Source: Cristatella mucedo (Eukaryota; Bryozoa; Phylactolaemata; Cristatellidae). Taken from it: 64,000 nt of DNA. Position numbers and translations under genes: made by a program. A model generated the notes under the pieces. The model worked only from the letters and a program-made list of their open reading frames with translations. It was not told the origin of the DNA and searched no databases. Location: NCBI GenBank assembly GCA_009760855.2, contig WPIO01000003.1:10805001-10869000 (forward strand), written 5' to 3'. Each line of letters starts with the position of its first letter. Position 1 is the stretch's first letter. Below, one piece after another: positions 50,803-60,688 of this stretch.

Positions 50803-51459
50803 ATGTCGTCGGTCGAGCAGCAGCGTTACTCGAAGTTGATCGACATTAGCCGTCTCGACGGCAGCCAGGTGAGCCGGAGCTACCGCTGCGAGGTCGCCTT
50901 CGCCGCCGGCAGGCGCTACAGGAACGCCGTCCACTTGCGGCCGGCGATGACCCCGGTTCTCTACTGGCGGTCCATCACGTACGCGCCCGACAAGGCGCCG
51001 CCGCAGCCACCGGAAGCTCGGAAGCTGTACGTCAGCGGCGTGAACTGCGAGCCTCGGCTGCGCATCGACCGACGCAGCGAGACGGCGTTCGTCTTCCAGA
51101 AAGCGTTGGCCGGCAGCGCCACGTCGACGCTCACGTGCCAGCCGAACGCTACCTTGCGGTTCAAGAGCAGCGTCGAGCGGCCGCGCCGTGCGTGTGCCGC
51201 GTGCGAGCCGCTCGCGGCTGCCTCGCAGCCGCCGGACGAGTCGGAAGACGACCGCACAGAGGGGGCGACGGGCGATCTAAGCTGCTCGGGCGACAGCGAC
51301 AGCGGCGCCGGCTCGCGAGACACCGCGGACCCGGGCGACGGTCTCAGCAGTCCGGACGACAGTTTCCGCTGCCCGACGCATGGCGGCAACGGCTTAGGTG
51401 ACTGCGTGAGCTCAAACGAGAGCGACGACGATGGCGAAGCGCTATTGCCGTCGCAATAG
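50803..51459 (+). CDS. Unrecognised intronless ORF, 218 aa
   Basis: I do not recognise the family. The frame starts MSSVEQQRYSKLIDISRLDG and contains VSRSYRCEVAFAAGRRYRNA, VLYWRSITYAPD, RKLYVSGVNCEPRLRIDRR and FVFQKALAG in its first 110 residues. This half has varied, protein-like composition. The rest (about 140-218) is Ser/Asp/Glu-rich and acidic, ending SSNESDDDGEALLPSQ, as in many disordered nuclear proteins. No signal peptide or membrane segment is seen. A TATA-like box lies upstream and AATAAA at 51796-51801, so the transcript could be a single-exon gene of about 1.1 kb. In GC-rich DNA long frames arise by chance, and a second 133-codon frame overlaps its end, so the call is moderate. 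Confidence 0.5.
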   Translation: MSSVEQQRYSKLIDISRLDGSQVSRSYRCEVAFAAGRRYRNAVHLRPAMTPVLYWRSITYAPDKAPPQPPEARKLYVSGVNCEPRLRIDRRSETAFVFQKALAGSATSTLTCQPNATLRFKSSVERPRRACAACEPLAAASQPPDESEDDRTEGATGDLSCSGDSDSGAGSRDTADPGDGLSSPDDSFRCPTHGGNGLGDCVSSNESDDDGEALLPSQ

Positions 51460-51795
51460 CGGACACAGGCAGGTGCGGCTGGCCGAGCGTGCCGAGTTCG
51501 GGCGCCAGTGCCGAGCGAAAGCCCACCGAACCAATTACGCGCGCCGCCTCCGCTCGAGACTGGCGGCGGCCGGCCCGCGGCTCGCTCGCCGGAAGGCCGA
51601 GTTTACCTTGGCGGCGGCGCCGCAAGACCGGCGGTCGCTCGCACGGCCAGGAAAGGTCGTGCGTAGCCTCCATCCGCTGCGGCCGCCGCTTCGCTCGGAG
51701 GCATCTCGCGCCCGGAGCGTTTCGCACGCCCGTGCTGCCATTTTCCGCTCGGATGCGATCGGTGAAAATACGTGTTCGCAAGTGCTTCAAAGTAT

Positions 51796-51801
51796 AATAA
51801 A
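51796..51801 (+). terminator. Polyadenylation signal candidate
   Basis: AATAAA lies 337 bp past the stop of the intronless ORF and just before a SINE. It would serve that transcript. Confidence 0.45.
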
Positions 51802-51990
51802 GGGTCTGCTATTTCAACCGCCTCATTTATGAAGCTAAATGAAGCTTATGAAGCTTTTCCTAAACGCTGTGCAAAGCCTTGGCAGCTGTTGCTCCCGCTT
51901 GCAGTTGGGCAGTAGGTAATCGCCTGCCGCCGAGCTCGAGCACACGGTCTAAGTCGCTAAGAGGAAGCACTCTACTTTTAAGCTAAGACT
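51802..51990 (-). mobile_element. tRNA-derived SINE, diverged
   Basis: The shared body ('ccgcttgcagttgggcagta' on plus) and the tail ('tttcaaccgcctcatttat') are clear. The head is diverged ('gagctcgagcacacggtc'). A short 'gaagctaaatgaagcttatg' direct repeat interrupts the tail. Confidence 0.65.
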
Positions 51991-52794
51991 CGAGGGCGAG
52001 AAGATGAGCTGCCGAGGTGAAGTGAATGCATCACAGCCGGCCCGCCCGAGCTCAAGTTGGGGAACGGTCATTAGAGAAGCTACATCCTAGGTTACGTTTC
52101 CCTCGAACACCTAAACACCAGGATGAAATTAAGGGAGAAAGAGAGGGAATGCCAACCCTTGCGAAAACTAAGGTAATAATTAGCTTGACTTTGTTCAACC
52201 GGCTCTACTAACTTCTATTTCACGTATCTGCGACGAGCTTGCTGATGTCTATATCCTTAATTGGATGCGGCATTATCAATGCTGCCAATGCAGCTCCACA
52301 CAGTACACTTGCGGCTTGTTGCAGTAAACTGATCAGACAGGCGGCGAATAAGAAAACATTGAGACCTTGGCGCGACATTATTGGTAACCATTACTAGCTG
52401 CCACTGACTGGCGCATCTGGCGAAATTAGTGTGCGCTTAAGCAGCCCTATGGAGGAAGAGCTATGCCTCAGAGAGAAGCAGTAAGCGCGAGAAAGGCTGG
52501 AAGAGAGCAGGCTGAGCGAGAGAGAGAGAGAGAAAGAGAGAGAGCGAGGCAGACAGAAGCAGGTTGGCAGACAGCTTGTATGAATGTCGGCATCGCTAAC
52601 CGTGGCGCCATACAGCCACGAAGACTATGTAGGTGCAAAGTGGCAAAGTTAATTCCCACAACGCACCAAAGAGCCTAAGCGACTTTCAGTGCGCACAAGA
52701 TAGCCAAAAACTCCGTCACATGCGACACAGAGAAAGTGAGAAGCAGAGTTGAGTCGAATGAGCAGCCGAGGGAACGATTAGCATAGAAGTAGCT
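51991..52794. other. Intergenic, no gene recognised
   Basis: It contains a short GA-rich run near 52525-52545. Frames of 60-70 codons show no family resemblance. Confidence 0.45.
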
Positions 52795-53060
52795 GCACAG
52801 GACGACTGGAGCGGGTGTGTCGCGGTCGGTAGCAGGAACGAAGGATGTTGCGTAAGAATTGTGGGATTGCTTACCACAGTCAATTATCTGCAGAGCAAAA
52901 GCGTCTGTTGCCGACGGTCTTTAAGTAAAAAAAAATGAAGTGGCTAATTGGTAGTTCAGAGGGAACCCGAGGGCTCGTGCAGGCTGAAACTGGGCTCTTT
53001 CACCGAAGGGGATAGATGACCGAATATCTTGAATAGATCAGGATGCATCAGGACTACACG
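52795..53060 (-). mobile_element. LINE family B fragment, copy B3, decayed
   Basis: It aligns by eye with 14890-15115: 'gttgcgtaagaattgtggga', 'gcagagcaaaagcgtctgt', 'gacggtctttaag' and 'aggctgaaactgg'. Reading frames are broken. Confidence 0.7.
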
Positions 53061-54168
53061 TACGGGAGTGAGTGAGGAGCAAGAGCGGTACGACCAGAGG
53101 ATAGGAGCGCAAGAGAACGAGAAAGAGGCTGAAGAGGCGGTAAGGGACGGGTGCATCCACGCCGCTGCCTCTTCCGGAGGGGAGTGGTTCGGGGGTGGGA
53201 AGAGCTGGACGCTTGCAGCGAAGCGGGGCGCCGCGCGAGCGATATCCTCTCCGCATCGGCCACCGTGGAGGCTGCTCGCACGCTCGGCCGATGCGGAGAA
53301 CTCTCGCTCGGTCCTGCGCATAAGCGAACAGTCTAGGCGAGCAAAAGGAGTACGGGAGACGACTCCGCCGATCGCACTCGCCAATTGATTGGACTCCCCC
53401 AGGTGTAACCACGGGTCCGCTGGTAAGGACGCGCGAGCGAGATTGAATTGGCAACGTCGCATAGCACTCGCGACGAGCGCCCTCTCCGCGGGAGCCGCTT
53501 CTGCGTCCGCGGCGGTAGATTGGTCGTTCGCCGACGGCCTCCTCCTCTTCTTCTCGCGCAGAGGGGAGGCCAGCGCCTCGGCAGCAGCTCCGCTCGCCGG
53601 TCGCCCCGTTTCCTAAACGCCGCCGTTCGTTTCCGCGTCGTCTCGGCTTTCGAGCGACGGCCTCCGAGCAGCGACGGTCGAGATCGGAACGAGAAACTCC
53701 TCGGCAACATGCCGCGCGCGTGCTCGACGGCGCTGCCCCAGTGTGGGCGCGTGCAACGAGCGGCGGCGGCGGGGGGGGGGCCGGCACGCCCCGAGTCGTG
53801 CGCTGCCCGAGTCCTGCAGCGGTCCTTCATTGCTCGGTGCAGGACTCGTGGGGGAGGAGCCGAGGCGTCGGCGGCAGCCGCCAAGAAATGCATTTCCACT
53901 GCTGCAAGGAGGTGGTTGAGTCAACGGATGAGTTTTTTGTAGTCGCCGGCGGAGAGCACGGGCAACGAAGCTACGGTCGTGCAAGAGTAGGTGACGTCGG
54001 TAGCGCCGCATAATGGTGGAACCGCAGACAGCGCTCGCAGCCGCCGCCACCGCCGCGGCTGCAAGCGCGCGCACTGGCTCAACGATCGAAGAGCTGACCA
54101 GCGCGCTCCTATCGGCGGTCGCCAGAGCGGCGCGTGAGACCGAAGCGGCGACCTGGTCTTTCTACTCT
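53061..54168 (+). promoter_or_regulatory. CpG-rich 5' region of TMA16
   Basis: GC-rich, CpG-rich sequence runs up to the TMA16 start. Long frames on both strands (for example 53448-53942 plus and 53333-53899 minus) look like by-products of base composition. Part is probably promoter and 5' UTR. Confidence 0.5.
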
Positions 54169-57100
54169 ATGCCAAGAGTAAGTGTTGGGGTACAAGAAGA
54201 GGTCAGATTGCTTACTTTAATTTAGCGAGTTTGGAAATGCGTCGGACATAATGTTAGAGGTATAATTGAAATAAGGCAATACTAAGAGATTAATGCGTTG
54301 GTGAGCAGGAGAAGCTTACTTCAATTGGCGCATCAACGTAAAGGCACACAACTAACCTTGCTATGGTATGATGAACCATGCTGACTTCTAGAAGACAGAG
54401 CTTTGTTCGGATTGAGTCCTACACAATACGCTGCCTCCACATTACTGCAACCGATTCCTTGTCGCGAAGAGCAGTTTGAAGAAAGAGAAAGGAGTAAAAT
54501 CCACACTTGTTGGGTCCCAGTGAGTGCATTTGCTCCATTTGAGTTCTTCATCTCTTGATCTTTTCATGGGACGCTGCCGAGCACGCCGAGCTCATTCTCG
54601 TAAGGCTTGCGGCGGACCTGCGGCTTTCATCGCGTTCTTGTTTGCTCTCAACGTGAGCTGTTTTTTTAGCCGCCCTGCCGCTGGCTGTCGCGAATCCGAC
54701 TGATGAAAGTGACAGCGCGCGACACTAAGTGTAAGTGACCTAGCATATGCTATTGTTTACCATTTGGTTTGGCCCTAGAAATGCAGTATTCGCAGCTGGT
54801 GACCAATAACAAAATAATAAAACCACTTGCGAAATGCGTCGCCACGTGAATACGCTACCGTGCGATAGCACCGTCAACTATTTGCACTGACATGCGGTCA
54901 CTTTCATGCAATTTAGACTTCCGGCAGAAAATAGAAGTAAGAAGTCGCGTGACGACATACGCTGTCCATTAAAGATGTAATTAGCCAACAGCTTACGGAT
55001 CGTAGCTCATTCTTCTAGTGAGAGGGGAGTTGACACCGAAACCGAAGCCACATAGAGACGTCGCTGGCGACGCGGACAGAAATTGTTACACAGAGTGACA
55101 CCTCGCAGATAAAAGCTCATATAGAGGACGATGCGTTGAGATGCGATGTCTAACTGAGGCAAGATAATGCCAAAAAGCAGTCCGCAAAACACTTTCACGA
55201 GTCAACCTTTGACGTTTACCTTAAAAGCTGCCGTTAATCATTTAGTGAATTACCATCGAGTCACTTGAAAATATTTTCTCGCGAAACCTACAAATTTCGC
55301 ACGAGTTTTTCTGTGCATTTGGGGCATTTTAATTTGCTCTGAATGCACGGTCAGCACAGTTCACCTGACTGTACTTATGCGTTGTTGAGTTAGGCTAGTA
55401 AGTTCAGAGTAAAGAGTGACCACAGGCCGCTGCCTTGGGACTGAACGCCGTTAAAAAGACTTCGCCTCGAGCGGGGGTGGGGGCGCGGGTAGACGATCCT
55501 GCAACCTCGTAGTTACCGGGCCAGCGCTGAAACCGATTGATCTATTGAGGATGGTATTCGTACGGCATTCGACGCCAGGCCATGAAGCTTGTGCTTTAAA
55601 TTACCACTTTGGTGTTCGAGCCGAATCGCAGCGTACTACGTGAATTAATGTGTAGGTTTATAATCGCGGACTTTGGCACCGAGTAAAACCATTTTATGTC
55701 TGCTGTGGTCGGTGACCGGAAAACGTATCGGCTGCTCGAATTTATATATGTTCTGACGGGTACGGCAAAGCCTCGAGAGCGGTCAGTCACCGAGTCGTTG
55801 GCGACGCGCGTGAATGGCAGAATATGTGAGAGTGGCCTTCAGCGGGGGATGCAAGGAAAGCGGTGCCGAGTATCGAGCAGGTGATCATTCTCTGTAGTTT
55901 ACCAAGAGTGGCAATATTGCAGGCAACTTCGTAAGACCGTAGTTTTTCTGGTCCTTGTCTCGTTTAGAGAATTCAGAAATGCGAATTTATAGTGCGTGCG
56001 CCAAAGGTAACCCTGAATTTAATTGGCGATGGCACTCTGAGGTGGTATGAGGAGCGAAGGTCGAGGATGAATGCGATGAGCTTGTTACTGCAATTTCTTA
56101 TGTTGAGAAAGCGCGCGGAATAGAGTCCTCTTAAAGCAGTGGTTCTCAAGCTTCCTAATGCCGCGACCCTTTAATACAGTTCTTGTGTTGTGGCAACCCC
56201 CAACCATAAAATTGTTTTCATTGCTACTTCAAATTGGAAATTTGCTACAATGAATCATGATGTGAATATCTGATATGCAGAATATATTTTCATTGTTACA
56301 AATGAACATAGTTAAAGCATAGTGATTAATCACACAAAAATTATCGGTTCCTAATCGACCCCAAAGGGGTCGAGACCCACAGGTTGAGAACCACTGTCTT
56401 AAAGGAAAGACCCTCAGAGATGCTGTAGCAAGCCTTTCATTCAAAAGCTCAAGCTTGATGACGTTATAAGTAATCTTAAGTTCCTGCTCCTTAATAGCCT
56501 CAGCATTAATCCTAGAAGACTGCTGGCTAGCCGTGGCATTTAATTTAGATATTAGTAACTTTTGCCTTACATCAAGATTCGTCAGCCCACGAGATAACCA
56601 TATAATATAGATAACTAGAATAAAGACATAGATAACCACACCCATGAGAAAAGGACGTCTAAATGCTGCTAAATGCTGCTCGGCTGCTTTTTGATGCCTA
56701 GACTTCTGGTAGGATGAACGCAAGTAAGAGCAAGTCTATCTGGCACTAATTTTGACCGCGCACTCTTTTTATGCACTTTATTATCGGCTTGCGATCGTAC
56801 TCCATTTCTATAGCGACGCTTGTGTTCGCGAGCGTCGCATTGGCCCTCGAAAGTTTGCTGGGAGACGCTTCTTGTAGTACTTCCGGCCTCTGTTCGAAGG
56901 GCGGGTTGTCTTCCTCAACGGCGTTCTCTCACATAGCCCATCTTTCAAAAAAACGTGTTACAAGAATCGTGCTCGACGCATTGTTTCAGCCTGCTCAACT
57001 ACATATGCGAGAGAGGGAGTTATCTACCTTGAATACACAAGAGCGTTCCCGGACGCTGTCAAGTATTACAGCTGCACAACCTCGTTGAACTGCAGTATGG

Positions 57101-57537
57101 TAGGTTATCGATGAGTTCATTAATGTGTTTATGATGGAAGTTGCATACTGCTGCTCTGGTAATCTTGTGAAGTGCACTGATTAGAGATTTTACGAACGTG
57201 TATTGACTTTTGATTACTGTTCATAGTTTTAAAATCTTGCTAATTTAATTGTGTCTAAACAAATATTACCGCGAGTCTTTTCGCCGGAGACCGAGTTTTC
57301 AGTGCCGTATTTATTTTAAATCCGAACGTGTCTCGAGCTGATGTGGATTAGTTATCTAAAGGTATGCGCACCAGGCGCGAATCATTCTGGAAGCTGCGTC
57401 TACTGTGATGGAGGAGATTTAGAGTTTGATCATACCGCTCGCTACTGGGGAAGCCGGTGTGTGTGTGTGCGTGTGCTTGTGTGTGTGTGTTTGTGTGTGT
57501 GTTGTGTGTGTGTGTGTGTATGTGTGTGTGTGTATGT

Positions 57538-57593
<56 letters not shown>

Positions 57594-57610
57594 ATGTGTG
57601 TGTGTGCTCT

Positions 57611-57693
<83 letters not shown>

Positions 57694-60654
57694 TGTATGC
57701 ACGCACGGCCATCACTTTTTTGAAATGATCTCTGAAGCGTGTACGCTGAGGAATCGTTATGAACTTTGGCTACTGGCGTTTCAGCAGACTGGTCAGTTTT
57801 ACGGTTAGCGATTTTTAGAGATGAGCTGTTTCTTCAGATTTTTCATTTCTCAGTTACCTGTTATTTGTAGTGTATTTATTGTAACTTGATCGGCGAAAAT
57901 ATTCCTCTTAACTAGGTAGGTACTCGAATTACGAGTGGCTGCCTTTTAGCTTTTACAATCCCACATCGTTATATGGTATGCCTTTTTATAGGATTACCCA
58001 CGAAGGTGAGTGTATTTCTTACCTTGGTGACTAGAGTCTTCGAGCGGCACACTGTTGACATGCTGAACGGACCGTGCCATCTGCTTTAGCACGCCCCCTT
58101 CAGGCTGGCCTTCGAGGACCGAGGACCTCCACCTCCTTCGGCATGGGCATGAGCTTGCCAGTCTTGCAATGAATATCTGGCAAAATGATCCCACTCCTGT
58201 GTGGAGTTTAGCCACCCAGTCTGCTATAGGGCATACACCATTGTCAGCTCTCAGCCTGACCTTGTTTTTTCTATAGTTGTGCAGACGAATCTGCATACTC
58301 TGGTTCAATATCGTGCCATCTCAGCGCCATACAGCACTGAAGGTCACCCACCCCATGCAAGATAAGCAGGATCATGTTCACACGTCAGCGGGAATGTGCC
58401 AGGGCACTGCCAGCCTCTAGGTAGTCACGCATGATGATGGATTCTGATGGAGGTGGTAACCATTGAAGTATACTAGTTTCCAATAATAATAATAATAATA
58501 ATAATAATTCACTTGATAGCAGCCGCAAGGTTGGAAACTGCTGCAGCTCAGTACGAGGTTGGCAGCAGCTGCAAGAAAGCAGTGCGTCAAATTGAAATTC
58601 AACTACCTGTCCCACCCAAAAATGGAGCCGCGTAGGCTCACGACCTCGTGCTCACTAGGTGCATGCTGCGCTGTGGGATGGGCAGCAAGCAGCCGACCGC
58701 AAGATGGAAGGAAAGAGAAGGAAGCTCACATTACAGCAGTCTAGTAGGTGAACAGGATCAGGCTGCTTCTGGTATGTACACGAGTGAGACTAGCTACGTG
58801 TGTCCGTGGGCCGAGGGTAAATCGCCCGACCAGTAAGTTAGTTATATGCCCTAATCTGGCTCTCACGTAAACCTCGATATAAATTTAACAGCTCACCTGT
58901 CTACGTAAAACGTGGTTTTAGGACCTAAAATGGTGCCGCATTCGAAGTAGACAAAGTGTCGAAATGTGAGAAGTTGACCGACGTTTGCAGCCTTGCCCTA
59001 ATTAAAACAGTTTCATCATTGTAAAGCTAGGTGTCCCATCTAACTCCAATCTGTGAAGATCAGATGATTGGTGTGCTGGAGTTTGTTTTTGAACCCACCT
59101 TGAGTCCAAATGGCCGGAAGTGTGCAGTCGGTGACCAAGAGCATACTCTTCCTTCAGTAATGCCAGACTAATGTGACAACAACCCTTTGCCTTGTATGTC
59201 TTCCTCAAGTTTGTCGTTCTCACCATCACATTATTGATTGCCAATTGTCAGAATTGTCTTTTTTCCAGCCGAAACAGAAGCTGAGCATTACTCAGGGTGG
59301 AAAGGTCGCCAAGGCAGTCCATCCTAATAGCCGAAAGGCCAAAGCACTCGGCAAACTAGGACATCACAAGAATGTTGTAACCAAGTGAGTGGTATGCTTT
59401 TCGAGTCATTTACTGGAGCTAGCCCGAGATGTGCTTACTTGTCACTGGCTAACTCACCCTTTGCCCTTTTTTGGTGAACTGGAGGCAGTGGTGCTGGTTA
59501 AGTTGCTTAGGTATATTGGACATTTAAACTCTCAGCTGTCTGACTGAGGGGAGGTTCAAAGCGTGATCCCATGCTTGGTTGGGATAAATAGATAGACGAC
59601 ATCCCCTGCAGTGCTTCTATGCTGTCTACTCACTGTTAGCATTGATACTTGATGATTGTACATGCTACATATATATAGTCTCCCAAATATCCACAATAAT
59701 GTAGCAGTTGTTGTGGTCCTAGTCATGCCAAGGACTAGTGATGGAGGCCTCTGGCCAGTAATAGCTAGGACCTTACAAGTCCAGTGGCTGTAATGCTGAC
59801 CAATAGACTGCTGGGGCAGGCCTAGCGTCTTCACAGATCTGTCACAGAAAACTGGTTGGGTGTATCCGAAGCCTTTCCTTCGTGTGAGAGCGCTTTGCTG
59901 TGAGTCCTTGTTGCTGATCTTTCTTTGCTATCTATCCTCCTGAGAACTGTCCATGCCGATATGCCGTAGTGAGCATTAATGCAGCTCAAATGAATTACCA
60001 ACTGGCATATTGGTTCTTTGTTTCTTCATAAGATAACTTCCTCATTGTATGACACATGTATAGTTTGAAAAAAAGAGCTTTGTTATCGGCAGCAGTGAAA
60101 TGTATTGTCAGTCAACCATTTTAGCCTATCTTTGATGGCAGCCGTAACGACAGTTTGATGCATATGGTCTGTGGTCTCAAGCAAAGTGGGCACGAGGTTG
60201 TGTCTTCGAGGAGCTCCATGCAACTTTGCCTCTTCCTCCCATCTTGTATGCCGATATATTTTTGGGAGCCACAATAATAATAATAATAATAGTAATAATG
60301 CACTTGATAAAGCGCCCTCAGAGAACTTTATCTCTCTCTAGGCGCTTTACATTTGCTGCAAAGGGAAATGCAATTGAAAATCAAATGAAGCTGTGGTTAT
60401 TATGTCAAGTCAGCTTGGGAATTGCATATGCATGTACCAACTTGAGGCTGAGCAATCACATAGATAATCCATTGCTTGCATCCTTCGCAACCAGATTCTG
60501 AAAGAGGGCAGAAAGTAACTTGACAATGACTAAAGAAATGAGTGCATCTGTGATAAATGGATTGGCCTTGCTCTAGCCGTGTACGGTCGTCGTAACTTCT
60601 TCGGCACAGCAGTCGGCTGTTTTAGCCGTGCCTCATGCAAGTGTGCAGAGTTGC

Positions 60655-60688
<34 letters not shown>

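Noticed and set aside
53333-53942. Overlapping long frames on both strands upstream of TMA16
   Set aside because: CpG-rich DNA has few stop codons. The frames are Arg/Ala/Ser-rich and none has a recognisable domain.
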